Source of the DNA: Bacillota bacterium
GTDB taxonomy: Bacteria; Bacillota; UBA4882; UBA8346
Assembly (NCBI GenBank): GCA_023410535.1
Contig: JAEYPR010000016.1
Location: 1-64,000, forward strand
Direction: 5' to 3'
DNA: 64,000 nt
This document shows positions 26,192 through 34,569 of this stretch, in pieces; the stretch's first letter is position 1, and each line of letters begins with the position of its first letter. A model generated the notes under the pieces. That model made no database searches. It was not told the DNA's origin and saw only the letters and a program-made list of their open reading frames with translations. The position numbers and the translations under genes are program-made.

Positions 26192-26310
26192 GTGCAAATT
26201 CTCAGGACAGATTGAGGTAATTGGGATGGGGAAGATCGCAGTCGGTTGATCTTCCGTTGAACCTCCGCGAGCGGTCCGGTTCGTCCTGTCTCAACTGTCT
26301 TGTTTTGCAC
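26192..26310 (-). ncRNA. Candidate structured RNA between flgF and flgG
   Basis: Three nested helices close a 119-nt domain: GTGCAAA (26192-26198) with TTTGCAC (26304-26310), CAGGAC (26203-26208) with GTCCTG (26283-26288), and GGAAGATC (26230-26237) with GATCTTCC (26248-26255). All pair perfectly. No U run follows on the minus strand. It could be a processing site, an attenuator or a ligand-sensing leader of flgG. It matches no riboswitch class I can identify by eye. Confidence 0.5.
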
Positions 26311-26365
26311 TTTTTAGTAATTTAATCGTTAATCGCTTTATCGAACGCAAATATTAGAAATTCGT

Positions 26366-27091
26366 TTACTTCGCCAGATCATTGACGGCTTTCCCCAAGG
26401 TATCGTCTTGGGCGGTCAGCACTTTTTGGTTTGCGTCATAACTACGGGTCACTGTGATCATTTGGACCATTTCCCGGATGGAGTTCACATTGGAACGTTC
26501 CAAAGCGCCTTGAATCACCTGATAATCGCCGGCGGGCGCCGGGGTATCGCTGCTATTGGTGTAATACGAATCGCCTTGTTTGATCATCCCTGCGGTCGCA
26601 GCCAAACGCAATCGAGCAATTACTTGTCCGTTTTCCATCACTTCGCCGGCAGGCGAGACTGTAAACGGACCATTGACGGTGATGGAGCCGTTTTCACCCA
26701 ACACCGGATCGCCGTTTTGGGTGACCAACACATTGTCTTGATTAACCAGAAAATTTCCGGCCCGCGTATAGGCTACCGCACCGTTCCGTTCCACTGCAAA
26801 AAAGGCGTTCCCCTCAATGGCAAAATCGGTCGGATTATCGGTTACGGTAATCGCGCCCGGACCAAAATCGCTATAACGCGAGATCACATCCACACCCAAA
26901 CCCAGTTGGCCGATGGGAGTGGCTTTACCTTTAGCGTAGGCGTTCATCAGATATTCGCTAAACGGAACTTCAGTAAGGTTATCGCGTTTATAGCCCACCG
27001 AATCGGCATTTGCCAAGTTGTTGGCCACCACATCCTGTCGGGCCAGCTCCGCCAACATCCCTGTGGCTGAAGTGTACAAACCGCGTATCAA
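26366..27091 (-). CDS. flgF: Flagellar proximal rod protein FlgF
   Basis: A 241-residue rod protein: MIRGLYTSATGMLAELARQD, NNLANADSVGYKRDNL, a central VTDNPTDFAIEGNAFFAVE and C-terminal IREMVQMITVTRSYDANQK. Shorter than FlgG and lacking its extra loop, it fits FlgF. The start is TTG with RBS AGAGGTGGTGAG upstream. It is the first gene of the six-gene rod/ring operon and is preceded by a sigma-28-type promoter. Confidence 0.9.
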   Translation of the reverse strand: MIRGLYTSATGMLAELARQDVVANNLANADSVGYKRDNLTEVPFSEYLMNAYAKGKATPIGQLGLGVDVISRYSDFGPGAITVTDNPTDFAIEGNAFFAVERNGAVAYTRAGNFLVNQDNVLVTQNGDPVLGENGSITVNGPFTVSPAGEVMENGQVIARLRLAATAGMIKQGDSYYTNSSDTPAPAGDYQVIQGALERSNVNSIREMVQMITVTRSYDANQKVLTAQDDTLGKAVNDLAK

Positions 27092-27135
27092 TCGCTCACC
27101 ACCTCTAAAATTCTACCTATGATCTCTTATGTAAG

Positions 27136-27162
27136 TTATCGGCGAAAATCTAGAGTTGATTA
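27136..27162 (-). promoter_or_regulatory. Sigma-28 (FliA/SigD)-type promoter of the flg operon
   Basis: Minus strand: TAAT (27162-27159), 15-nt spacer, GCCGATAA (27143-27136), against the consensus TAAA-N15-GCCGATAA. It lies 45 nt upstream of the flgF start. Confidence 0.8.
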
Positions 27163-27185
27163 GCGTTTTTTTAGAAAAAAAATAA

Positions 27186-27208
27186 AAACACCTCAAATTG
27201 AGGTGTTT
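27186..27208 (-). terminator. Terminator of the rapZ-yvcK unit
   Basis: AAACACCTC / GAGGTGTTT stem; the minus strand continues TTATTTTTTTT. It separates yvcK from the flagellar operon. Confidence 0.88.
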
Positions 27209-27216
27209 AGTAATCA

Positions 27217-28512
27217 TTAATGAACTACGAAAAAACCGATGAAACCTTTGAAAAGACGGTACAACTTCCCGGCGACCCGTTTCCCAAACGCTTGACCCAA
27301 CCGCTGCGTCCGGTAAAAGTTCAAGACCATCTGCGCCAACTTTCCGGCGTCATGCCGGATCACATTGGTTTTCGTGATAACATCAAACCCAAACGGGGCA
27401 ACCCCCAACGCCTTCACCTTCTCAAAGTCGGCAACCACCGGTTCGGCGCCTTCTTCGGCATAACGGTCCAAGATCGCTTGCGGAATCTCTTCGGTGTTGA
27501 GCACCGCCACATCAATCAGACCCTGCCCCGCGTGGTTGATGATCGCCGCAATATGATCGCTGGCGGTATAATGATCGGTCTCGCCCGGCTGAGTCATGGC
27601 GTTGCAAATATACAACTTGGTCGCCGTCGCGTTGCGGATGGTTTCGGCAATCTCCTCCACCAACAGATTGGGGATAATACTGGTATAAAGACTGCCCGGA
27701 CCTAGAATAATCAAGTCCGCTTCGTTGATGGCGTTGATCGCTTCACGCAACGGCTTGATCTGCGGCGGCTCCAGAAAAACTTTATCCACCGCCAATTTGG
27801 AAGCGGTGATCGCCGATTCGCCGGAGACGATGCTGCCGTCGGCCATGACGGCTTTTAACGTCACATTCTCCAAAGTCGCCGGGAGCACCTGGCCCCGGAC
27901 CGCCAGAACCTTACTGGATTCGCGGATCGCTTGCTCAAAGTCGCCGGTAATATCGGTCATCACCGTCAAAAAAAGATTGCCAAAACTATGCCCGGCCAAA
28001 TTGGAATTGCCGGCGAACCGGTATTGCATCAAACGTTCCATCAACGGTTCAATGTCCGCCATCGCCACCAGACAGTTCCGGATATCGCCCGGCGGTAAGA
28101 TCCCAAACTCCTGTCGCAACCGGCCCGAACTCCCGCCGTCATCGGCGACGGTGACAATCGCCGTCAGATTATAAGTCAACTCTTTCAGTCCCCGCAAGAT
28201 CGTCCCCAAACCGGTTCCGCCGCCGACCACCACAATCTTGGGTCCTTTGACGCCCCGGTTCTTCGGTTTGATATCGCTGCTTGAAAGCCAGGCCACCAGC
28301 AGCCAGAAGCAGCGAATACTGCCATAACAACCGACCGCCAAAGCAATTGCAACGATTACGATTCCAACGACTTGCGAAAACTCTGCCAACGGTGACGGAA
28401 GTTGAATCACTCCCGCTAAAATTAAAATTCCAAACGTAAACAATGACAGGCAAAGCAAGACCGTCAGCAGCCAACTGTACGCCAGCAGCTTCGGTCGTTT
28501 CCCATTGGCCAT
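27217..28512 (-). CDS. yvcK: Gluconeogenesis factor YvcK (CofD-like), with two N-terminal membrane helices
   Basis: A 431-residue protein. Residues 10-75 hold two hydrophobic helices; the YvcK domain then starts with KIVVVGGGTGLGTILRGLKE and has IVTVADDGGSSGRLRQEFG, NLFLTVMTDITGDFEQAI and LGPGSLYTSIIPNLLV. YvcK proteins bind UDP-sugars and influence central carbon flux and cell-wall synthesis. The membrane-anchored long form is common in Clostridia. It lies 21 nt after rapZ, as in many Firmicutes, but whiA, which usually follows, is absent here and the next genes are flagellar. RBS AAGGAG. Confidence 0.92.
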   Translation of the reverse strand: MANGKRPKLLAYSWLLTVLLCLSLFTFGILILAGVIQLPSPLAEFSQVVGIVIVAIALAVGCYGSIRCFWLLVAWLSSSDIKPKNRGVKGPKIVVVGGGTGLGTILRGLKELTYNLTAIVTVADDGGSSGRLRQEFGILPPGDIRNCLVAMADIEPLMERLMQYRFAGNSNLAGHSFGNLFLTVMTDITGDFEQAIRESSKVLAVRGQVLPATLENVTLKAVMADGSIVSGESAITASKLAVDKVFLEPPQIKPLREAINAINEADLIILGPGSLYTSIIPNLLVEEIAETIRNATATKLYICNAMTQPGETDHYTASDHIAAIINHAGQGLIDVAVLNTEEIPQAILDRYAEEGAEPVVADFEKVKALGVAPFGFDVITKTNVIRHDAGKLAQMVLNFYRTQRLGQAFGKRVAGKLYRLFKGFIGFFVVH

Positions 28513-28533
28513 CCGGTCATCTCCTTCCTAATC

Positions 28534-29400
28534 CTACGACGCCACATCCCGGTGGTCGACAATCACCCGGTATCCTTTGGTGCGTAAATAATCACCAAGC
28601 TTATTGGCGATCGTAACCGAGCGGTGTTGACCGCCGGTACATCCAATTCCGATGATCAGATTCGGTTTGCCTTCCTTGACATATTGAGGTCCTAAAAAAT
28701 CGACAAAATCATATAACTTTGTTAGAAAACGAGTCGTAACCGGCCATTTTAAAACATAACTTGAAACTTCGGGGTAATTACCGGTAAGATTGCGTAATGA
28801 ATCAACCCAATGCGGATTGGGTAAAAACCGCACGTCAAATACCAGATCGGCATCGAGCGGAATCCCGTTTTTGAAACCAAATGAAACGATCGTCACCAAC
28901 ATTTTTTCCGGTTCCGGCTGGTCGGAATAGTTCTGGTGAATCCGTTCCCGCAACATCTTAGCGGATAATTCCGAGGTATCCAGGATTAGCGTGGCCTTAC
29001 CGCGAATCTCCTCCAACCGTTCCATTTCGGCCCGGATCCCTTCGATGATCGCTCCCGAACTGGATAAAGGATGGCGCCGACGGCTGGCTTTAAAGCGTCT
29101 AACCAAAATCTCTTCTTTGGCTTCCAAGAAGAGGATCTCATAACTAAACCCGTTTTGTTCCAAAGTTTCCAAGGCTTCGAAGACATCGTCAAAGAAACTG
29201 CCGCCCCGGATATCCACGACCAATGCTATTCTATTAATCCGGCCATCGGATTGTGCACAAAGCTCGGCAAACTTCGGAATCAGCACCGGCGGCAGGTTAT
29301 CGACACAAAAATACCCGAGGTCTTCAAAACATTTGACGGTCTCGGATTTTCCAGCCCCGGACAAACCGGTAATAATCACAAATCGGATACTTTCAGGCAT
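28534..29400 (-). CDS. rapZ: RNase adapter/nucleotide-binding protein RapZ (YvcJ)
   Basis: A 288-residue P-loop protein: Walker A GLSGAGKS at residues 10-17, DLGYFCVDNLPPVLIPKF, VDIRGGSFF, and C-terminal IGIGCTGGQHRSVTIANKL. The Enterobacteria member controls GlmS through small RNAs; Firmicute YvcJ binds and hydrolyses nucleotides and affects competence. The ATG at 29400 has GAGGG 6 nt upstream. The frame stays open another 118 codons upstream, but that stretch is not protein-like. Confidence 0.92.
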   Translation of the reverse strand: MPESIRFVIITGLSGAGKSETVKCFEDLGYFCVDNLPPVLIPKFAELCAQSDGRINRIALVVDIRGGSFFDDVFEALETLEQNGFSYEILFLEAKEEILVRRFKASRRRHPLSSSGAIIEGIRAEMERLEEIRGKATLILDTSELSAKMLRERIHQNYSDQPEPEKMLVTIVSFGFKNGIPLDADLVFDVRFLPNPHWVDSLRNLTGNYPEVSSYVLKWPVTTRFLTKLYDFVDFLGPQYVKEGKPNLIIGIGCTGGQHRSVTIANKLGDYLRTKGYRVIVDHRDVAS

Positions 29401-29540
29401 GTTCATCCCTCGCTTTGGTGTAGCAATTCTCTGTTTTACCGCGTTTTCCTGCCAGTATCCCTGTTTATGATCATATTCTATTTTTTTATGAAAAACTATC
29501 GGAAAATTACTCCTCGTTTCCCAACCGGCATTGCCGTTGA

Positions 29541-30284
29541 TTAGTCGTCGACGACATTGATTAGTTGGTCCGCCCGCAGTCCGGCCTGTTTCGCCGCATG
29601 CAATCCCGCTTCCAACCGTCCGACTTTTTCGGGTTGATGAGCATCGCTGCCGATGGCAAACTTTACGCCTTCTTTCGCGGCAGTCTGGATAAATGCGATG
29701 GATTTGACGCCATGTTTGGCATTGATCTCCAAAGCGGTATCCTTTTTCACACATGCTCTGGCCAGTTCGCAGGTATCGATGGAAATTCCCAGACCGGGAT
29801 GGGTTATGATGTCGATCTCGTTTTGATAGACCGTAGCCACCATGGCCTTTGTATTTTCGACCCGGGCGTATTGCCGCCCGCGTTCGCTCATTTTGGCCAT
29901 CGCCCAGCGCGAGGCGAACTGAAAACCGGTCCGCAGATCCTTCGGTTTGATGGTCAAATGAAATCCCGCCAGCACCTGATCGAGTTTCCGCTGCATCTCC
30001 AAAGGAATATCCAATTCCCCATTATATCCGATCAGATTGGCTTCGGTCCCCGCCAAAATCTTGAGCCCTGAAAATTGAGCCTGAACTTTGCGGCATTCGG
30101 CAATGATCTGATCAAACTCCGCCAGGGCGGTCGTGCCGATGTGACCCCAGTTGGCCGGACCATGGTCGGCAATGCCCAACGTCTCCAACCCCTGTCTTTG
30201 CGCTTCCAGCGCGTTGTCCATGATCGTCCCGGTGCCGTGCGAATACTTGGTATGAGTATGAAAGTCCGCAATTACCCGCCACAT
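29541..30284 (-). CDS. PHP-domain phosphoesterase (YcdX/HisK-like)
   Basis: A 247-residue metal-dependent phosphoesterase. PHP motifs are seen in order: DFHTHTKYSHGTG (motif I), IADHGP (II), GTEANLI (III) and AIGSDAHQPE (IV). Such proteins hydrolyse small phosphate esters; the specific substrate is unknown. PHP genes are commonly found beside rapZ-yvcK in Firmicutes, and this one is upstream on the same strand. The ATG at 30284 has GGGGGG 8 nt before it. A longer frame to 30365 lacks an RBS. Confidence 0.85.
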   Translation of the reverse strand: MWRVIADFHTHTKYSHGTGTIMDNALEAQRQGLETLGIADHGPANWGHIGTTALAEFDQIIAECRKVQAQFSGLKILAGTEANLIGYNGELDIPLEMQRKLDQVLAGFHLTIKPKDLRTGFQFASRWAMAKMSERGRQYARVENTKAMVATVYQNEIDIITHPGLGISIDTCELARACVKKDTALEINAKHGVKSIAFIQTAAKEGVKFAIGSDAHQPEKVGRLEAGLHAAKQAGLRADQLINVVDD

Positions 30285-30397
30285 AATAATAACCCCCCGA
30301 AGGTTAGTCTGCCCGGGGGGAGTTCGAAACATAATCAGCAGGTTGTCGCGGAAGAGCATTCCCAAAATTAGCCTATCATTGGGTTGATGATGCGGTT

Positions 30398-31486
30398 TTA
30401 AACCTTATTCCGCTGCTTATCGGCAAATCGTTCCAACGCCAATTGCAACAGGCGGTCAATCAGTTCGGCGTAACCGATTCCGGTTGCCTCCCACAGCTTC
30501 GGATACATGCTGATTTTGGTGAAACCGGGTAGGGTATTGATTTCATTGACAAAAATCGCTCCGGTGGCATCGTCGACAAAAAAGTCCACCCGGGAGAGAC
30601 CGGCGCAATCGATAGCTTTAAACGAACGCACCGCCAGTTCCTGAACTTTCCGGACCAGTTCCGGCGTTAACTCCGCCGGGATAATCAACTTGGAATCATT
30701 CAAAATGTATTTGGCTTCATAATCATAAAACTCCGCGCAGGGAACGATCTCGCCCGGCACTGAAGCGACCGGGTCGTCATTTCCCAACACGCTACACTCA
30801 ATTTCCCGGCCGACCAGCAGCTTCTCAATGACGATCTTGCGGTCGTATTCCGCCGCAAAAGCGATGGCGCGCTGCAGTTCGGCGCGGTTGTGCGCTTTGG
30901 AGATTCCGACACTGGAACCGAGATTGGCCGGTTTGACAAAACACGGAAAACCCAATTTGGCCGCGACCGCGTCGAGGATCGGTTCCGGATTGGCCTCCCA
31001 TTCTTTCCGGAGATAGACCAGATAATCGCCGACCGGCAAGCCGGCCGCTTGAAAGACCGCTTTCATCACGGCTTTATCCATTCCGACCGCTGACGCCAAA
31101 ACGCCGCCGCCGACGTAGGGAATTTCCGCCAACTCCAGCAAACCTTGAATGGTTCCGTCCTCGCCAAACGGCCCGTGCATCACCGGAAAGATCACATCCA
31201 CGCTCTCCGAGAGGCTGGAAAGGATCTGACCACGCCGGTTCTCCAACTTGGCCAAACTCGTTTCATTGACGCTCTCGCCCAACAAACGGACCTGCAATTC
31301 CTGGCTTTCCACCAACGCTGCCGGGGATTGGCCGGGCAACCATCGGCCGTCTTTGGTGACGCCAATCGGATAAACTTCATATTTTTGGCGGTCGATCGCA
31401 CCTAACACGGAGTTGGCGGATAAGACCGACACCTCGTGTTCTCCCGAACGGCCGCCGTAAATCAAACCGACACGAATCTTTGACAC
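30398..31486 (-). CDS. ddl: D-alanine--D-alanine ligase
   Basis: A 362-residue ATP-grasp ligase that joins two D-Ala for peptidoglycan precursors. Landmarks are GLIYGGRSGEHEVSVLSA near the start, MHGPFGEDGTIQGLLE, ATP-grasp FPCFVKPANLGSSVGISKA and IFVNEINTLPGFTKISMYPKLWEA with the omega-loop metal ligands. Size is typical. The GTG at 31486 lies 7 nt after GGAGG; an ATG two codons earlier is only 1 nt from that site. It stands as the first gene of a minus-strand run leading to the PHP, rapZ and yvcK genes. Confidence 0.95.
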   Translation of the reverse strand: MSKIRVGLIYGGRSGEHEVSVLSANSVLGAIDRQKYEVYPIGVTKDGRWLPGQSPAALVESQELQVRLLGESVNETSLAKLENRRGQILSSLSESVDVIFPVMHGPFGEDGTIQGLLELAEIPYVGGGVLASAVGMDKAVMKAVFQAAGLPVGDYLVYLRKEWEANPEPILDAVAAKLGFPCFVKPANLGSSVGISKAHNRAELQRAIAFAAEYDRKIVIEKLLVGREIECSVLGNDDPVASVPGEIVPCAEFYDYEAKYILNDSKLIIPAELTPELVRKVQELAVRSFKAIDCAGLSRVDFFVDDATGAIFVNEINTLPGFTKISMYPKLWEATGIGYAELIDRLLQLALERFADKQRNKV

Positions 31487-31652
31487 AATCATTCCTCCAT
31501 CGCTTGCGACATTGTTGTTTATTCCCTGGGAAATCCGTTCTAAAAATCAGCATTCGGCATTGCGGGCCGGATTCCTCCAACCCCACTATATCACGGTCCA
31601 CCCCGCTTGCCACGGACCACCGCGGGACGTTTTCGGAAGGGACGTGGTTCCA

Positions 31653-31964
31653 CTACATCCCGGCCCTTAGTTCTTCTTTAATCGCCCGGAACTCATCCAG
31701 ACTAATCTCGCCGCGGACCAACCGTTCTTTGGCAATCTCCAACAGCGAGGTGGCAGCCGGTTGTTCCAAACGCAACTGTTTTTTTCGGCGGTAGCGGGCC
31801 ATGGCGATCCGGACCAGGATCACGCCGACCAGGAAATACACCAGCCAACGTTTGACCGGCCATGGCGCCGCGACCAAAAACTCCCAAGCTTTAATGGCCA
31901 GGGAAGGAAGAAATAAAAAGATGACCGCCATACTACCGACTCCAACCACGGTTTTCAACTTCAT
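31653..31964 (-). CDS. Small membrane protein with C-terminal SHOCT domain
   Basis: A 103-residue protein with two hydrophobic segments (about 5-22 and 35-52), a basic linker (RYRRKKQLR) and a C-terminal SHOCT motif: LEIAKERLVRGEISLDEFRAIKEEL. SHOCT domains are short helical modules thought to mediate oligomerisation. Function is unknown. RBS AAGGGG lies before the ATG. Confidence 0.7.
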   Translation of the reverse strand: MKLKTVVGVGSMAVIFLFLPSLAIKAWEFLVAAPWPVKRWLVYFLVGVILVRIAMARYRRKKQLRLEQPAATSLLEIAKERLVRGEISLDEFRAIKEELRAGM

Positions 31965-32086
31965 GGTATGCCCCTTCTTTCGGTCACCGACAGCAATTGT
32001 CGTTTTGATTGATCATATTTTATCCAATATTTCCTTTTTTATCAATCAACCGGGCCTACCGTCCCTTACCGAAAGCAACCGCCCTG

Positions 32087-32701
32087 TCAATCGAGGGTCT
32101 TTTCCAGCCAAAGCCGCCGTTCAAAGCCGCCCCGCTGCTCCCGTTTCTCCAACCGCAACCGCTCGAAGTCCTCCCAAGTCACCCCTTTGATCGCCACAAT
32201 CGCCCGCACCACCTCCACTAAATCGGCCAATTCCGCCAGCGAGCCATCGGCCAAATACTCGGCCAATTCCTCTTGAAGCTTTTGGTCGAGGGCTTGAGCG
32301 AATTCCGCCTCGGCCAACACTTTGGTCGCGCAGCGTTTGCCCTGCCCGGCGATGAGCTCTGGGATCCGGTCCCGAACCAACTTGCGATAGACCGTCCCAA
32401 CCGCTTCCGGTTGCGCCGACGCCACCGGTCCGGGCAAATTCGTGTTGGAGTTCAACCGCAACCGCGCCGCGGCGTCGTTATCTTTGGCGGCACCCACCTC
32501 GACCTGCTCAAACAGGGAGATGCCCAGCCGCCGCCGGCGTTCCGTAACCCGCTCGATCGTCGTGTTAAATAACGCGGCGATCTCGGAATTAGAGCGATTC
32601 TCCACCACGTACAACGCCCGTAGCGTCTCGATGGGAATCTGCCGCAATTCCAGCGCTTCGCCGTTTTGTTTTCGTAACAAGAGTGAATCGTAGATTGTCA
32701 T
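32087..32701 (-). CDS. HTH domain fused to a phosphoribosyl-ATP-pyrophosphohydrolase-like (MazG-type) domain
   Basis: A 204-residue two-domain protein. Residues 20-62 look like a resolvase- or sigma-type helix-turn-helix (IETLRALYVVENRSNSEIAA, then TTIERVTERRRRLGIS). A linker follows, then residues 105-200 match the all-alpha NTP pyrophosphohydrolase family: YRKLVRDRIPELI, FAQALDQKLQEELAEYL with metal-binding EE, and ELADLVEVVRAIV. The stand-alone enzyme cleans up non-canonical NTPs. Fusion to an HTH is unusual and suggests that nucleotide binding or hydrolysis is tied to DNA binding. RBS ACGGAGG. The 21-bp-module array at 32838-33024 lies just upstream. Confidence 0.75.
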   Translation of the reverse strand: MTIYDSLLLRKQNGEALELRQIPIETLRALYVVENRSNSEIAALFNTTIERVTERRRRLGISLFEQVEVGAAKDNDAAARLRLNSNTNLPGPVASAQPEAVGTVYRKLVRDRIPELIAGQGKRCATKVLAEAEFAQALDQKLQEELAEYLADGSLAELADLVEVVRAIVAIKGVTWEDFERLRLEKREQRGGFERRLWLEKTLD

Positions 32702-32837
32702 TAAAATTGCCTCCGTTACCTGCCAGGATTAAAAGATTACCAGGATTCAAGGGATTATTTCGCTTTCTTAATTCAACATTTCAACCCAATATCCTCGCCC
32801 GTCATCATCAAGAAAAAACCAAAATGGTTCCGCGTTA

Positions 32838-33024
32838 ATCCAAAATCGTTTTGGATCGTTCCAAAGTCAATTTGCGTTAATCCAAAACCATTTTGGATCG
32901 TTTCAGAGTATGTTTGCGTTGATCCAAAACCGTTTTGGATCGTTCCAAAATCAATTTGCATTAATCCAAAACCGTTTTGGATCGTTCCAAAATTATTTTG
33001 GGTTGATCCGATACCGTTTCCGCA
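32838..33024. repeat. 42-bp tandem repeat made of two 21-bp halves with hairpins
   Basis: ATCCAAAA starts recur at 32838, 32880, 32922, 32964 and 33006, an exact 42-bp period; the last copy is degenerate. Each full unit contains ATCCAAAA-CCG-TTTTGGAT (a perfect 8-bp stem in the best copies) followed by CGTTCCAAAATCAATTTGCR. Each half is 21 bp. It lies 30 bp after the stop codon of the methyltransferase gene. Frames on both strands are open across it because 21 is a multiple of three, so open frames are not evidence of coding. Confidence 0.93.
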
Positions 33025-33055
33025 ATGATTCACGCATCCCGCGTCAAAAAGGGCG

Positions 33056-33898
33056 TCATTCTTTTTGCAGCACCACGCCAAGGGTATCCGCGTCTTCCAC
33101 AAACGGCCGCCCCGCCACATCCCCGAAAAGCTCCTTAACCCGGAAACCGACTGGCGCCGCTAGCGCAGTAATTGCCGCCGGAGTATAATAACGGTTCCAG
33201 TTACGATAGACCGCTATCCGTTCATTCGGTTCCACAATGATATATTGGTCCAAAAAGACCCGTTCCGCCGGGTAGTCGAATTCTTGATACAGACAGAGAT
33301 GGGATCCGGGTCGCCAAAAACCGCCCTCCTGCACCGACCAGTTCGTTTTCAGCTGCTTACCGCGATACCGCTCGGGCGTGAAGACATCAAAGATGAAACA
33401 CCCGCCGGGTTTCAGCGCCGCATAAACTTTATCCAACAACAACCGCGCTTCGACGCCTGACAGGACGCCAAAGTCACAATAAATCATCATCACCAGATCC
33501 TGCGCCGTAGGATAAGCCGCGGTCAAATAATTGTCATAGACATAGTTGATCGCCAAACCCGCTTTGACGGCTTGGGTTTTGGCGTACGCCAGCGACCGGC
33601 GCGCAAAATCAATCCCGGTGACGGCGCAACCCCGCCGCGCCAACCGTTCCGTGTATAATCCCGGGCCGCAACCCAAGTCCAGCACCGCCGCTCCGGACGT
33701 CAGTTTGGCGTAGTCGACCAACCAGGACACCGACGCCTCAATAAAAGTCAACTTCCGGCTCGCGCCGTCCTCATCCGGGTCCAAATGCGCCCGGAGCATC
33801 CATTCGGAAATATACTCATCGTCCCACATCGGCGCGGTGCTTTTCGTAAAAGCCGCCGGTTGCCGCGCGACAGCCATCAATGATTGGATGTTAATCAA
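33056..33898 (-). CDS. Class I SAM-dependent methyltransferase
   Basis: A 280-residue methyltransferase: motif I AAVLDLGCGPGLYTERLA (about 70), then VTGIDFARRSLAYAK and LKPGGCFIFDVFTPERY. The C-terminal half forms a beta-sheet lid (EQYIIVEPNERIAVYRNWNRYYTPAAI), as in Methyltransf_25-type enzymes acting on small molecules. The start is TTG at 33898 with GGGG about 8 nt upstream, only 3 nt after the VOC gene, so the pair is co-transcribed. Confidence 0.8.
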   Translation of the reverse strand: MINIQSLMAVARQPAAFTKSTAPMWDDEYISEWMLRAHLDPDEDGASRKLTFIEASVSWLVDYAKLTSGAAVLDLGCGPGLYTERLARRGCAVTGIDFARRSLAYAKTQAVKAGLAINYVYDNYLTAAYPTAQDLVMMIYCDFGVLSGVEARLLLDKVYAALKPGGCFIFDVFTPERYRGKQLKTNWSVQEGGFWRPGSHLCLYQEFDYPAERVFLDQYIIVEPNERIAVYRNWNRYYTPAAITALAAPVGFRVKELFGDVAGRPFVEDADTLGVVLQKE

Positions 33899-33901
33899 TT
33901 G

Positions 33902-34363
33902 CTAAACCCCACGCCGCCAGTTTTGAATCTCGATAAAATTCCCCTCCGGGTCCCGCGCGTAAACAAAGGTCAACAAACCCAGTTCGGGATATTCCCGTTG
34001 CACAATCTCTCCCAAGACCGATCCGCCATGGGCGACAATATCGGCGACCACCGCCACCACGTCCTCCACTAAAAACGCCAGATGCCCGTAGCCTTGTTGA
34101 TTAATGACCGGTTCCGCATCCCGTAGCCGTTCCGGCTGATACTGAAAGATCTCCAGAGTTGGCCCGTCCTCATATCCCGGCAACCGTAAATGCGCCCCAT
34201 GAATCCGTACCCCCGGGATCCCTGTCCCGGTCTCGATCCACGCTCCGCTTAAATCGCGCTCCGGCCCCACGACCTCGCACCCGAACACCTCAATATAAAA
34301 GCGCGCCAACCGGCGCCAGTCCTTCGCAATCAAATTGGTATGCGCATATTTAATCCCCGCCAT
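33902..34363 (-). CDS. VOC-family (glyoxalase/dioxygenase fold) protein
   Basis: A 153-residue protein with two beta-alpha-beta-beta-beta repeats. A His near the start (IKYAHTNL), Glu in PTLEIFQY, His in GYGHLAFLVEDV and Glu in DPEGNFIEIQ sit at the metal-ligand positions of the glyoxalase fold. Members include lactoylglutathione lyases, ring-cleaving dioxygenases and resistance proteins; the substrate is unknown. The ATG at 34363 has GGAGG 6 nt upstream. It is coupled to the methyltransferase gene. Confidence 0.8.
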   Translation of the reverse strand: MAGIKYAHTNLIAKDWRRLARFYIEVFGCEVVGPERDLSGAWIETGTGIPGVRIHGAHLRLPGYEDGPTLEIFQYQPERLRDAEPVINQQGYGHLAFLVEDVVAVVADIVAHGGSVLGEIVQREYPELGLLTFVYARDPEGNFIEIQNWRRGV

Positions 34364-34509
34364 CTTCATCCTCCTTTGTCAAAAACCAACCGTTCATTCA
34401 TCAATTCCTATACCATTATATAACTTTTTTCCACACTTCCATTCCTGTTCCCATCATTTTCAAGGTAATTTATGAAAGTTAACCGTCGGAATGGCCTTAA
34501 AAACAAATA

Positions 34510-34535
34510 TCCGCCGTAACAACATGTCCGGCGGA
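34510..34535 (-). terminator. Terminator of cheY
   Basis: TCCGCCG / CGGCGGA stem with a 12-nt loop; the minus strand continues TATTTGTTTTT. Confidence 0.75.
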
Positions 34536-34569
34536 GCTCAGGTTTAGATCGAATCTATTAATTTTCCGT

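Noticed and set aside
29401..29754. An N-terminal extension of RapZ by up to 118 residues
   Set aside because: The extension is unlike protein, and the ATG at 29400 has a well-placed ribosome site and matches the family N-terminus.
32773..33188. Open frames on both strands through the 42-bp repeat, with Phe/Gly/Asn-rich heptads
   Set aside because: Same period effect. Both strands are open and one frame runs antisense into the methyltransferase gene.
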